Source: CG1-02-35-72 sp045046885 (GTDB lineage Bacteria > Bacteroidota > Bacteroidia > Flavobacteriales > Flavobacteriaceae). From it: a stretch of 64,000 nucleotides of DNA. The stretch is taken from assembly GCA_045046885.1 (NCBI GenBank), contig JASFYX010000002.1, positions 1 to 64,000 on the forward strand, in the 5' to 3' direction. Every line of letters starts with the position of its first letter. Within the stretch, counting starts at the first letter, position 1. A program made the translations under genes and the position numbers. The notes beneath the pieces were generated by a model that worked only from the letters and a program-made list of their open reading frames with translations, ran no database searches and was not told the origin of the DNA. Of the stretch, positions 27,093 through 36,282 are shown piece by piece.

Positions 27093-28145
27093 TTATAAGC
27101 CCAATATTTTTTTGAGATGTGCTTTATCTATATCGGCTCCAGCAAAATCGTCAAAGGCTTTTTGAGTGGCTTCTATAATATGATTTTTAATAAAAATCGT
27201 CCCTTCTCTAGCGCCTTGCTCAGGTGATTTTATACAACATTCCCATTCCATTACCGCCCAAACATCACAGCCATATTGCGTTAATTTTGAAAAAATGGAT
27301 TTAAAATCTATTTGGCCATCGCCCAAAGAACGGTAACGTCCGGCGCGGTCAATCCAATCATTATAACCGCCAAAAGCGCCTTTTTTTCCTGTTGGATTAA
27401 ATTCTGAATCTTTAACGTGAAAAGCTTTTATAAATTCGTGATAAAAATCGATATATTCTAGATAATCTAATTGTTGCAATACAAAATGAGACGGGTCGTA
27501 TAAAAGATTGACTCGTTTATGATTATCTGTAGCTTTTAAAAAACGTTCAAATGTGTCGCCATCATGCAAATCTTCGCCCGGATGAATTTCGTAACACACA
27601 TCTACACCATTTTCATCAAATACATTTAAAATAGGTAACCAACGTTTGGCGAGTTCTGCAAAACCCATTTCAACCAAGCCTTTTGGTCTTTGAGGCCAAG
27701 GATGCCAAGTAGGCCAAAGCAAAGCACCCGAAAAAGTAGCGTGCGCTTTCAAACCCAAATGTTTACTGGCAATCGCAGCGTTTTTGACTTGCTGAACAGC
27801 CCATTCGGTTCTCGCTTTTGGATTATTTTTTAAATTATCTGGTGCAAAATTATCAAACATTACATCGTAAGCGGGATGAACTGCCACCAATTGACCCTGT
27901 AAATGCGTTGACAATTCTGTAATTTCCAGACCATAAGAATTTATTTTACCTTTCAACTCATCGCAATACGTTTTGCTAGAAGCCGCTTTATCTATATCGA
28001 TTAGACATGTTTCATTTGTTGGAATCTGAATCCCTTTATAACCCAAATCGCTTGCCCATTGGCATAATCCGTCAAGGGAATTAAACGGTGCTTTATCATC
28101 CATAAATTGGGCTAAAAAAACGGCTGGTCCTTTTATTGTTTTCAC
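27093..28145 (-). CDS. Sugar phosphate isomerase/epimerase-like TIM-barrel protein
   Basis: The fold is that of AP endonuclease family 2/xylose-isomerase-like barrels: LDGLCQWASDLGYKGIQIP near the start, metal-ligand regions VCYEIHPGE, LLYDPSHF, KAFHVKDSEF and AVMEWEC later. Glu, Asp, His and Glu in these strands would bind a divalent metal. No signal peptide is present, so it is cytosolic. In 3-keto-glycoside pathways such barrels act as epimerases or as hydratases of the 2-hydroxy-3-keto-glucal product. It sits between a Gfo/Idh/MocA gene (16 bp) and the GMC gene (33 bp), which supports an operon role in processing the oxidised sugar. Confidence 0.85.
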   Translation of the reverse strand: MKTIKGPAVFLAQFMDDKAPFNSLDGLCQWASDLGYKGIQIPTNETCLIDIDKAASSKTYCDELKGKINSYGLEITELSTHLQGQLVAVHPAYDVMFDNFAPDNLKNNPKARTEWAVQQVKNAAIASKHLGLKAHATFSGALLWPTWHPWPQRPKGLVEMGFAELAKRWLPILNVFDENGVDVCYEIHPGEDLHDGDTFERFLKATDNHKRVNLLYDPSHFVLQQLDYLEYIDFYHEFIKAFHVKDSEFNPTGKKGAFGGYNDWIDRAGRYRSLGDGQIDFKSIFSKLTQYGCDVWAVMEWECCIKSPEQGAREGTIFIKNHIIEATQKAFDDFAGADIDKAHLKKILGL

Positions 28146-28161
28146 AAAATTTGTATTTTAG

Positions 28162-29301
28162 TTAGTTATCGAGCTTAACCCAAACATTTCCTTTTTGATG
28201 AGATTCAACGGCACATTCAATAAAATTCATACCTCTAGCCCCATCAATAATTGTTGGGAATTCGCCTTTATCATAAGGTTCATTTCTTATTGCTTTAGCA
28301 ATGCCTTTATATATATTTCCCATAGAATCAAAAATACCCTCAGGATGCCCCGGTGGCAATTTTGTACCGCTTAAAGAATTTTCACTGTTATAAGTGTGGC
28401 CCGGTTTTAAAACATTTATAGGCTTGCCATCTTCTAATAAATAGAGATAGTTAGGATTTTCTTGCTCCCATTTTAGTCCTGCTTTTTCACCATAAATTTG
28501 AACAGTAAAATTATTCTCTTCGCCCGTAGCAATCTGACTTGTTCTAATAACGCCTTTTACATTTTCGCTTACGCGGATTAAAACGGTACCATCTATATCC
28601 ATTTTATTATCCTTGTAAAGATAGTTTAGGTCAGCTAAAACTGAATCTACTTTTAATCCAGAAAGATATTCAATCATATCAAAAGCGTGTGTACCAATAT
28701 CACCAATACAACAACTAATACCCGATTTTTCGGGATTCAAACGCCACGTAGCAGCCCTTTGTTTTTCATCGTGAATAATAGGATTTATCCATCCTTGATA
28801 ATATTGGGCATCTATCTTTTGAACTTTACCAATCACACCTTTTTTTATCATTTCACGCATTTGGCGAATCATAGGATAACCTGTATAAGTATAAGTTACC
28901 GCAAAAATGATTTTGGCTTTTTTAAGGGTTTCTTTTAAAATTTTAGCTTCTTCGTAAGAAGTGGTCATTGGTTTTTCGCAAATGACATTAAAACCATTTT
29001 CCAACAGTTTTTTTGCCATCGGGAAGTGTAAAAAATTGGGCGTTAATATGGATACGACCTGCATTCTTTGGCTTACGGGCAACTTTAATTCTTCGTTTAT
29101 TAAAGTGTCAAAATCTTTGTAAATTCTATCTGTGGGCAATCCAATTTTTTCAGCAAAACCAATGTTTTCCTCCCAAATAGGATTAAAAACACCGCCTACA
29201 ATTTGAAATTGATCAAACATAGATGACGCAATTCTATGTAAAACACCAATTAAAGAATCTCCTCCTCCACCTAAAACACCTAATCTAATTTTTGTACTCA
29301 T
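28162..29301 (-). CDS. Gfo/Idh/MocA-family oxidoreductase, cytosolic
   Basis: The NAD(P) Rossmann motif is at the very start (LGVLGGGGDS) and the family's catalytic EKP motif is visible (CEKPMTTS, residues about 109-116). The substrate region has GDIGTHAFDMIEYLSG, the usual GxHxxD-like element. Members oxidise or reduce sugar carbons, often C3, and keep the cofactor tightly bound. The protein lacks a signal and so acts in the cytosol, perhaps reducing the imported 3-keto sugar back to glucose. It lies 11 bp after the MFS gene and 16 bp before the isomerase-like gene on the same strand. Confidence 0.88.
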   Translation of the reverse strand: MSTKIRLGVLGGGGDSLIGVLHRIASSMFDQFQIVGGVFNPIWEENIGFAEKIGLPTDRIYKDFDTLINEELKLPVSQRMQVVSILTPNFLHFPMAKKLLENGFNVICEKPMTTSYEEAKILKETLKKAKIIFAVTYTYTGYPMIRQMREMIKKGVIGKVQKIDAQYYQGWINPIIHDEKQRAATWRLNPEKSGISCCIGDIGTHAFDMIEYLSGLKVDSVLADLNYLYKDNKMDIDGTVLIRVSENVKGVIRTSQIATGEENNFTVQIYGEKAGLKWEQENPNYLYLLEDGKPINVLKPGHTYNSENSLSGTKLPPGHPEGIFDSMGNIYKGIAKAIRNEPYDKGEFPTIIDGARGMNFIECAVESHQKGNVWVKLDN

Positions 29302-29312
29302 TATTATAGGAT

Positions 29313-30542
29313 CTATGCTTTATATTCTATTTTTTCATCTTTAAACAAAAGTGTGAAAACTACCATCACGACAAGTGCAAATCCTGCTGGGAATAACCAT
29401 ATATTTTGCCAATTGTGTGTGCCATCTGTTAACAAGTATGTATCTGTAATTTGACCCGCTACCCAAAACCCTATGAGCATTCCTACACCATAAGTAGCTA
29501 AAGTAATTAATCCCTGAGCCGCACTTTTTACTTTTTCACCAGCTTTTGAATCGGTATAAATCTGACCTGAAACGAAAAAGAAATCGTAACACAATCCGTG
29601 AAGAGCAATTCCTAAAAAGAGCATAAAACTCATTTCACCAGCATCACCATAAGCGAATAAAACATAGCGTAAAGCCCAAGATAACATACCGAATAATAGT
29701 GTTTTCTTAAAGCCAAAGCGTTTGAAAAATACAGGCAATAACAACATAAACAAAACTTCAGAAACTTGCCCAATTGTCATTTTACCCGTAGGATTAGTCA
29801 TGCCAATTTCTGTTAAAAACGGATTGGCATTTTGATAATAAAAAGCTAATGGAATACATATTAATATTGATGCTATAAAAAACATCAAGAAATTACGATT
29901 TTTTAAAAGTTTTAAAGCATCTAGACCTAAAATATCAGACATTGTAACTTTAGAATCTTTATCAGCCGTTGGCGGTGTTTTTGGTAAGGTAAAACTAAAC
30001 ACCCCTAAAATAGCTGAAGCCAAAGCTGTCATTAAAAAAGTGTTTTGTAACAAACCACTTTTAATATTCTCGGCAGCATCCCAGTGAAATAAATAACTTA
30101 TGGCTAATCCGGCTACAATCCAGCCAATGGTACCCCATACACGAATAAATGAAAATTCTTTGGTAGGATCTTTCATTTGATTAAAAGATACCGAATTTAC
30201 CAAAGCCAATGTAGGCATATAAGCAATCATATAACCTAAAACGTAAGGATAAAACACTTGAAAAGAAGTAGTATGCGCCATTTGATACATTAAAATAGCG
30301 CCGACTAGATGTAAAACACCTAATATTTTTTCAGCATTAAAATAGCGATCGGCTATCAAACCAATGATAAAAGGCGCAATAATGGCTCCCCAACTTTGGG
30401 TTGCAAAGGCCATACCTGTTTCGGCACCATTAGCTTGTAAATTACTTCCTAAAAAAGTCCCCAGAGTTACAAACCAACCTCCCCAAATAAAAAATTCGAG
30501 GAACATCATCAGCGAAAGCTTAAATTGTATGGTTTTATTCAT
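29313..30542 (-). CDS. MFS transporter of the NupG/XapB nucleoside-symporter type
   Basis: Twelve hydrophobic helices and an N-terminal LSLMMFLEFFIWGGWFVTLG match the nucleoside:H+ symporter branch of the major facilitator superfamily, with GLIADRYF as the loop-2/3 motif. In Bacteroidota many members of this branch sit in sugar clusters, not nucleoside clusters. Here it is flanked by a Gfo/Idh/MocA gene and an isomerase-like lipoprotein gene, so import of a 3-keto sugar or a monosaccharide across the inner membrane is more likely than nucleoside uptake. This is contextual inference. Confidence 0.83.
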   Translation of the reverse strand: MNKTIQFKLSLMMFLEFFIWGGWFVTLGTFLGSNLQANGAETGMAFATQSWGAIIAPFIIGLIADRYFNAEKILGVLHLVGAILMYQMAHTTSFQVFYPYVLGYMIAYMPTLALVNSVSFNQMKDPTKEFSFIRVWGTIGWIVAGLAISYLFHWDAAENIKSGLLQNTFLMTALASAILGVFSFTLPKTPPTADKDSKVTMSDILGLDALKLLKNRNFLMFFIASILICIPLAFYYQNANPFLTEIGMTNPTGKMTIGQVSEVLFMLLLPVFFKRFGFKKTLLFGMLSWALRYVLFAYGDAGEMSFMLFLGIALHGLCYDFFFVSGQIYTDSKAGEKVKSAAQGLITLATYGVGMLIGFWVAGQITDTYLLTDGTHNWQNIWLFPAGFALVVMVVFTLLFKDEKIEYKA

Positions 30543-30552
30543 AATTATCTAT

Positions 30553-31533
30553 TTATTTTAATTGCTTAGCGGCTTTTAAAACCAATTTTTTAGTAGCTAT
30601 AATCCCTTCTTCTTCACTTAAGCGATCACCTTCATATTCAACGCCAATAAATCCTTTATAGCCGCCGTCTTTTACAATTTGAAGCATTTTATAATAATCT
30701 ATTAGTGTTTCGTCACCAGCTTCATTAAAATCATAAGATTTAGCACTTACCGCTTTGGCATAAGGTATCATGCCTTTAACGCCTAAATAACGATCATATT
30801 CTTCAACACATTTAGCATCCCAGCGTTTATTGCCTTCACGTTTTAAACAAAAATTGCCAAAATCGGGTAATACACCACAATTAGACATGGCAACACCTTT
30901 TATAACTTTTAAAAGCTCGGGTGTATTTGAAGATAAATAGCCGTGATTTTCTACAATAACATTTATATTTTTATCTTTAGCATATGCTGCTAATGCTTTG
31001 AGACTTTTTACAGATTGCGCCACCCAAACAGCAGGGTCGTCACTACCAAATAAATTGACACGTACATATTGTCCTCCTAGAAAAACGCAAGCATCAATCC
31101 ATTTTTTATGATTTTCTACGCCTTGTAACCTATCCTTCTCATTAGGGGATGCTAAATCCCCTTCATTGTCAATCATAATGCCTATATTTTGCATGCCAAA
31201 TTTTTCACTTTTCATTTTGAGTGTGTCCAGTAAATTTTGCATCGCAATTTTAGGGTCGTCCCCTTTTTTAAGGTAATTGGTGTACAATTGACTCACATAT
31301 TCAAGACCTTTAAACCCTAAACTTTTAGCTTTTTCGGCAAAATCAACAGGATCTAATTTTCCTTCAATAATCTGTTTATGAACCGACCATTGCGCCAGAG
31401 AAAGCTTAAAATAAGGTGTTGTAACTTTAGCTTCTTTTTTTGTTTTAGTAGCGCCTTGACAAGCCACAAAAAATGAGACAATTCCAAACATTATAATTGT
31501 AATTTTTACTAACTTTATAAGTTTATTTTCCAT
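30553..31533 (-). CDS. Isomerase/hydratase-like TIM-barrel lipoprotein
   Basis: The N-terminal hydrophobic segment ends in a lipobox-like FVAC (Cys25), so the protein is predicted to be exported and lipidated, unusual for this mostly cytosolic barrel family. The barrel shows FKLSLAQWSVH, NVIVENHGYLS, GVLPDFGNF and FIGVEYEGD, with Glu, Asp and Glu as likely metal ligands. In the known 3-keto-glycoside lyase route the lyase product is rehydrated by a barrel of this kind. A periplasmic location beside DUF1080 lipoproteins fits that job. It is the first gene of the minus-strand cluster, 73 bp from the shared 14-bp operator at 31606-31619. Confidence 0.83.
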   Translation of the reverse strand: MENKLIKLVKITIIMFGIVSFFVACQGATKTKKEAKVTTPYFKLSLAQWSVHKQIIEGKLDPVDFAEKAKSLGFKGLEYVSQLYTNYLKKGDDPKIAMQNLLDTLKMKSEKFGMQNIGIMIDNEGDLASPNEKDRLQGVENHKKWIDACVFLGGQYVRVNLFGSDDPAVWVAQSVKSLKALAAYAKDKNINVIVENHGYLSSNTPELLKVIKGVAMSNCGVLPDFGNFCLKREGNKRWDAKCVEEYDRYLGVKGMIPYAKAVSAKSYDFNEAGDETLIDYYKMLQIVKDGGYKGFIGVEYEGDRLSEEEGIIATKKLVLKAAKQLK

Positions 31534-31605
31534 TGGTTAATGATTAGTTTGCATAAAATAAGTGAATTAATTTTAATTACTCCTTATCACAATCCTTTAA
31601 TTGTA

Positions 31606-31619
31606 CGAAAACGGTTTCG
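31606..31619. promoter_or_regulatory. 14-bp LacI-like operator, site 1 (divergent dehydrogenase clusters)
   Basis: CGAAAACGGTTTCG is the exact reverse complement of the 14-mer found at 44652-44665 and 46816-46829. Its ends, CGAAA and TTTCG, are inverted repeats around a central CG, as in LacI-family operators. It lies between the two divergent sugar clusters (start codons at 31533 and 31740), so one site could control eleven genes. No LacI gene is in the window. Confidence 0.72.
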
Positions 31620-31739
31620 TGACATTTTAACATGTCGTGTTTTTATAGTTGGGAAATGTTCTTTAATTTACTACGTCAATTATTTACGATAAAATTTATT
31701 GTAATTTTAAGACATTTTTAAATAACTAACAAAAAATTT

Positions 31740-33434
31740 ATGAAAGAATCTAAAGCTTACGACGCCATTGTGATTGGGACTGGTATCAGCGGAGGCTGGG
31801 CTGCCAAAGAACTTTGTGAAAGAGGTCTTAAAACGCTTGTTCTTGAACGAGGCCGTATGGTAGAACACATAAAAGACTATCCTACAATGTATATGGATCC
31901 TTGGGATTTAAAATTTAATGGCCGGCCCACTCAAGAAGATATTAAACGTCAACCCAAACAAAATCGAACAGGTTATACAACCAATAAAGCACACAATTTT
32001 TTCTTTGTAGATGATTTAAAACACCCCTATAACGAAACAAAGCGTTTTGATTGGATGCGAGGTTATCAGGTTGGAGGCCGTTCTTTGGTTTGGGGTCGCC
32101 AAAGTTACCGCTGGAGCGATTTAGATTTTGAAGCCAATAAGAAAGAGGGTGTTGCTGTAGATTGGCCAATCCGTTATAAAGATATTGCTCCTTGGTATGA
32201 TTATGTAGAAGAATATATCGGTGTAAGTGGCCAAAAAATGGGCTTGCCTCAATTACCTGATGGTAAATTTGAACCACCAATGGCTTTTACTTGTGTAGAA
32301 GAACATCTTAAAGATAATATTTCTGAAAATTATAAAGACAGGGTACTGACTATTGGGCGTACAGCTCATATAACAAGTGATAAACCTTACGAAGGCCGTA
32401 CCAAATGTCAATACCGTAATCGTTGTATGCGTGGCTGCCCTTATGGTAGTTATTTTAGCAGTAATTCTTGTACATTACCAGCTGCCCATAAATCTAATAA
32501 TATGACTTTAAGACCGAATTCTATAGCGGCAGAAATTATTTATGACGACAATTTAAAGAAGGCAACAGGGGTTAAAGTTATTGATGCTGATACTAAAGAT
32601 GTACACATTTTTAAGGCTAAAATTATTTTCTGCTGTGCTTCTACCATTGCTTCTGCTTCTATTTTAATGCAATCTAAGTCTAAGAGATTTCCAAATGGAT
32701 TAGGTAATGATTCTGGTGAATTAGGACACAATATAATGGATCATCATTTTAAAGCAGGTGCTACAGCCAAATTCGACGGATTTGAAGATAGATATTATAA
32801 AGGACGTCGTGCCAATGGTATTTATATTCCGCGTTTTAGAAATCTTGGCGATAAGGCCACTAAACAAAAATTCTTACGTGGCTATGGCTACCAAGGTGGC
32901 GGTGGCCGTGGCGATCAATCTGAATTTATTGCCGAAGCTGGTTATGGTGCCGCGTTAAAAACAGGTATCCTTAAACCTGGTGGTTGGGGTATGACCTTAA
33001 TGGGATTTGGCGAATGCTTACCTTATCACGACAATAAAATGACACTCGATTATCAAAATTTAGATGAATGGGGCTTACCCACAGTTACTTTTGATGCCGA
33101 ATGGAAAGAAAATGAATGGGAAATGCGTAAAGATATGATTCAGCAAGCCATTGATATGTTGACAAAAGCTGGATTTAAAAACATCAATCCAATGGACAGT
33201 CCCGGTGCGCCCGGATTGGGAATTCACGAAATGGGTACTGCAAGAATGGGACGTGATCCTAAAACATCCATTTTAAATGAACACAATCAAATTCATACTT
33301 GCAAAAATGTATATGTAACAGATGGGTCTTGTATGACATCGGCAGCCTGTGTCAATCCGTCATTAACTTATATGGCGCTATCAGCAAGAGCTGCAGCACA
33401 CGCAGCCAAAGAATTTAAAAATCAAAAAAACTAA
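31740..33434 (+). CDS. GMC-family FAD dehydrogenase, glucoside-3-dehydrogenase-like catalytic subunit (copy 3)
   Basis: The protein follows copy 1 almost residue for residue over long stretches (GTGISGGWAAKELCE, LVLERGRMVEHIKDYPTM) and keeps the CQYRNRCMRGC cysteine triad with 0/6/10 spacing for a probable [3Fe-4S] cluster. HEMGTARMG and NPSLTYMAL carry the GMC catalytic region. Unlike copy 1 it is followed after 3 bp by its Tat-targeted small subunit and then by DUF1080 and a Tat-exported Gfo/Idh/MocA protein, making a complete periplasmic oxidation module. It begins 120 bp after operator site 1. The cognate electron acceptor is not evident. Confidence 0.92.
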   Translation: MKESKAYDAIVIGTGISGGWAAKELCERGLKTLVLERGRMVEHIKDYPTMYMDPWDLKFNGRPTQEDIKRQPKQNRTGYTTNKAHNFFFVDDLKHPYNETKRFDWMRGYQVGGRSLVWGRQSYRWSDLDFEANKKEGVAVDWPIRYKDIAPWYDYVEEYIGVSGQKMGLPQLPDGKFEPPMAFTCVEEHLKDNISENYKDRVLTIGRTAHITSDKPYEGRTKCQYRNRCMRGCPYGSYFSSNSCTLPAAHKSNNMTLRPNSIAAEIIYDDNLKKATGVKVIDADTKDVHIFKAKIIFCCASTIASASILMQSKSKRFPNGLGNDSGELGHNIMDHHFKAGATAKFDGFEDRYYKGRRANGIYIPRFRNLGDKATKQKFLRGYGYQGGGGRGDQSEFIAEAGYGAALKTGILKPGGWGMTLMGFGECLPYHDNKMTLDYQNLDEWGLPTVTFDAEWKENEWEMRKDMIQQAIDMLTKAGFKNINPMDSPGAPGLGIHEMGTARMGRDPKTSILNEHNQIHTCKNVYVTDGSCMTSAACVNPSLTYMALSARAAAHAAKEFKNQKN

Positions 33435-33437
33435 ATT

Positions 33438-34025
33438 ATGAAACGTAGAGATGTATTAAAAGGAATTGGATTATCACTAGGTTATGTTGTGGCTACGCCC
33501 TCTATTCTTAGTTTGATGCAAAGTTGTAAAAATGTGAATGTAGCTACTTGGACGCCCGCTTTTTTTAGTAAAAATCAGATGACAGTAGTTAACAATTTGG
33601 TGGATTTAATTTTACCTAAAACCACCGATTTACCCGGTGCTTTAGACGTAAAAGTGCCACAATTTATTGATGCCTATGTTAATGAAGTATCAAAACCTAA
33701 TGACCAAAAAGAATTTAAACAAGGCATTGACGCTGTTATAAAAAAATTAAATAAACCCGTTGAAAAATTGACTGTTAAAGATTATGACACTTTATTAGCT
33801 CATTATTTAAAAGCTACTAAAGAACAACAAGAGGCTTTTATGAAAGACAAAATTGACGGTGCCGTTTATAGTACGCTTACTTCATTACGGAATTTTAGTA
33901 TTTGGGCTTATAAAACCAGTGAACAAGTAGGTGAAAAGGTACTGGCTTACGACCCTATTCCAGGTGAACTTATAGGCTGTATGCCTTTACAAGAAGCTAC
34001 GGGTGGTAAAGCTTGGAGTTTGTAA
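33438..34025 (+). CDS. Gluconate 2-dehydrogenase subunit 3-like Tat-targeted small subunit (copy 2)
   Basis: MKRRDVLK followed by a hydrophobic stretch is a Tat-type signal. The body has VVNNLVDLILPKTTDLPGAL, KVPQFIDAYV and a late SLRNFSIWAYKTSEQVGEKVL, as expected of the subunit-3 family; it is shorter than the copy at 24633-25334. It should chaperone and export the preceding GMC subunit. The spacing (3 bp after GMC, 9 bp before DUF1080) indicates coupled expression. Confidence 0.87.
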   Translation: MKRRDVLKGIGLSLGYVVATPSILSLMQSCKNVNVATWTPAFFSKNQMTVVNNLVDLILPKTTDLPGALDVKVPQFIDAYVNEVSKPNDQKEFKQGIDAVIKKLNKPVEKLTVKDYDTLLAHYLKATKEQQEAFMKDKIDGAVYSTLTSLRNFSIWAYKTSEQVGEKVLAYDPIPGELIGCMPLQEATGGKAWSL

Positions 34026-34034
34026 AAAAATAAT

Positions 34035-34805
34035 ATGAAAAACTTAAATTGTTTTTTGAGTTTTTGTTTAGCCTTTGTTTTTATTAGTTGTCAGAATACC
34101 AAAAAAGATAAATGGGTTAGTCTTTTTAATGGCAAAGATTTAAGCCATTGGACTGTAAAAATAAGAGGTTTTAAATCGGGCGTTAATGCCTACAATACTT
34201 TTAGGGTAGAAAACGGTATTTTAAAAAATTCTTATGCAGAATACGATAGTTTTAAGAATCAGTTTGGACACATATTTTACAAAAAGCCCTTTAAAAGTTA
34301 CATTTTACGTTTAGAATATCGATTTGTAGGCCATCAAGCCAAAGGCGGCAAAAATTGGGGTAATCGCAATAATGGGATTATGATTTTTTCACAATCACCA
34401 GAAAGTATGGAAATTGACCAAGATTTTCCTGTATCAATAGAGTTTCAATTATTAGGCGGTTTGGCAGATGGCAAACCACGTCCTACAGGAAACGTTTGCA
34501 CGCCCGGGACTAACATTGTTATGAAAGATAGTTTAGTAACCACACATTGTATAGATTCATCTTCAAAAACCTATTTTGGTGATCAATGGGTAAAGGCCGA
34601 AGTAGAAGTACATAGTGATTCGCTTATTATTCAACGCATAAATGGTCAAGAAGTAATGCGTTACAGCAAACCTCAAATTGGTGGCCGTTTTAATACTTTT
34701 GCTAATAGAGTGGGCGAACATTTAAAAGGTGGTTATATCGCTTTACAAAGCGAAAGTAGCCCTACAGAATTTAGAAATATAGAAATACTAGAATTAGATA
34801 ATTAA
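34035..34805 (+). CDS. DUF1080 lipoprotein, 3-keto-glycoside lyase/hydrolase-like (copy 2)
   Basis: The lipobox FISC ends a lipoprotein signal. The DUF1080 sandwich includes WVSLFNGKDLSHWTVK, FKSYILRLEYRFVG, NNGIMIFSQSP, IEFQLLGGLADG and GGYIALQSESSPTEF. It differs from copy 1 by a longer middle section with a cysteine pair (VCTPG, HCIDSS). The family cleaves glycosides after C3 oxidation, and the upstream GMC/small-subunit pair would supply that oxidised substrate in the same compartment. It is 9 bp from each neighbour. Confidence 0.87.
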   Translation: MKNLNCFLSFCLAFVFISCQNTKKDKWVSLFNGKDLSHWTVKIRGFKSGVNAYNTFRVENGILKNSYAEYDSFKNQFGHIFYKKPFKSYILRLEYRFVGHQAKGGKNWGNRNNGIMIFSQSPESMEIDQDFPVSIEFQLLGGLADGKPRPTGNVCTPGTNIVMKDSLVTTHCIDSSSKTYFGDQWVKAEVEVHSDSLIIQRINGQEVMRYSKPQIGGRFNTFANRVGEHLKGGYIALQSESSPTEFRNIEILELDN

Positions 34806-34814
34806 ATTTTTAAT

Positions 34815-36248
34815 ATGACGCCAAAATCCAAATTAAGCAGACGCACTTTTATTAAAAATTCGGCTATAGCCTTTACGGGAATTAGTATTATTCCACGTCA
34901 CGTTTTAGGACGTGGGTTTATCGCGCCAAGCGACAAATTAAATGTAGCCATTATTGGCGGTGGCGGGAAAGGCTATTCTGATTTGATAAATGTTTGGAAC
35001 AAAGGGGCTACTAATATTGCTGCTATTTGTGATGTCGATTGGCAAAGTGCTAGCCGCGCTTTTAAAAAATTCCCCGAAGTCAAAAAATTTAAAGATTATC
35101 GCAAATTATTTGATGCTGTAAAAGATATTGATGCCGTTACTATTTCTACACCTGACCACAATCACGCTGTTATTGCAATGGAAGCAATGAAGCGCAAAAA
35201 ACATATTTACTTACAAAAACCATTAACACATAGCATTCACGAAGCGCGTACCCTAACAGAAGCCGCCAATAAATATAAAGTGGTGACCCAAATGGGCAAT
35301 CAAGGGGGGTCTGGCGAAGGTGTAAAACAAATGGTTAAATGGTTTGACGAAGGTAAAATTGGTAAAGTAAATAAAGTTGAAGTCTGGACTAACAGACCTG
35401 TTTGGCCGCAAGGCATACCAACGCCTACCGATAAACCTGCAATGCCTGTTGGGTTAGATTGGGATAACTGGATTGGGCCAGCCAGTTGGGTAGATTATCA
35501 TCCTTTATACCATCCTTTTAAATGGCGCGGCTGGTGGAATTTTGGTACGGGTGCTTTAGGCGATATGGGGTGTCATTTAATTGACCCTCCTTTTAGAGTT
35601 TTAGGTTTGGGTTATCCTACAGAAGTAGAAAGTAGTGTAGGCGCTGTTTACACAAGAGATTGGACTCCTGATTATTACCCTGAATCTTGTCCACCTTCTT
35701 CTAGAACTCAATTGACATTTGAGGCTTCGGATAAAAATCCATCACCAATTACACTTACTTGGACAGATGGGGGTTTAAGACCTTTCCATCCAGAAATTAT
35801 TCCAGCAGACCATTCTTTAGGCGATGATAATAGCGCTAATGGCGTGATGATATTTGGTGAAAAAGGTATTATGACTTGTGGTACTTATGCCCGTAATCCA
35901 AAAATATATTTTAATAATGGCGAAATATTAACAGCTAATCTTAAGAAAATTGGCTTACCCGAAAATGGACATCACTCTTATTGGCTTGAAGCTTGTAAAG
36001 CTGGTTTTAAAAGTGCAGCACATAAAGATTTAACTTCATCATTTGATTTTGCAGGACCTTTAACCGAGTCTATTTTAATGGGTAATTTAGCCATTAGAAG
36101 TTATATGTTGCGCAATAAAAAGAAACGAGGCTATGATTATCCCGGTCGTAAAAAATTATTATGGGATGGTAAAGCTATGAAAATTACCAATTTTGATGCC
36201 GCCAATCAGTTTGTAAAACGCACTTATCGTGATGGGTGGCATTTGTAA
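34815..36248 (+). CDS. Tat-exported Gfo/Idh/MocA-family oxidoreductase
   Basis: A twin-arginine signal (LSRRTFIKNSA plus a hydrophobic run) opens the protein, so it is folded in the cytosol and moved to the periplasm with bound cofactor. The Rossmann motif VAIIGGGGKGYSD follows at about residue 43. The usual EKP motif reads QKP (LQKPLTHS), keeping the catalytic lysine. GALGDMGCHLIDPPF is the substrate-side element. At 477 aa it fits the long, secreted subgroup common in Bacteroidota and Planctomycetes. As last gene of the GMC-subunit3-DUF1080 run it could interconvert keto and hydroxy forms of the sugar with non-exchanging NAD(P). The exact substrate is unknown. Confidence 0.87.
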   Translation: MTPKSKLSRRTFIKNSAIAFTGISIIPRHVLGRGFIAPSDKLNVAIIGGGGKGYSDLINVWNKGATNIAAICDVDWQSASRAFKKFPEVKKFKDYRKLFDAVKDIDAVTISTPDHNHAVIAMEAMKRKKHIYLQKPLTHSIHEARTLTEAANKYKVVTQMGNQGGSGEGVKQMVKWFDEGKIGKVNKVEVWTNRPVWPQGIPTPTDKPAMPVGLDWDNWIGPASWVDYHPLYHPFKWRGWWNFGTGALGDMGCHLIDPPFRVLGLGYPTEVESSVGAVYTRDWTPDYYPESCPPSSRTQLTFEASDKNPSPITLTWTDGGLRPFHPEIIPADHSLGDDNSANGVMIFGEKGIMTCGTYARNPKIYFNNGEILTANLKKIGLPENGHHSYWLEACKAGFKSAAHKDLTSSFDFAGPLTESILMGNLAIRSYMLRNKKKRGYDYPGRKKLLWDGKAMKITNFDAANQFVKRTYRDGWHL

Positions 36249-36282
36249 ATTAAATTATGTTATTTTTTAAATAATCTTTATT

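Noticed and set aside
29313..30542. Nucleoside transporter as the real function
   Set aside because: The family name points to nucleosides, but all neighbours are sugar genes and no nucleoside enzyme is near.
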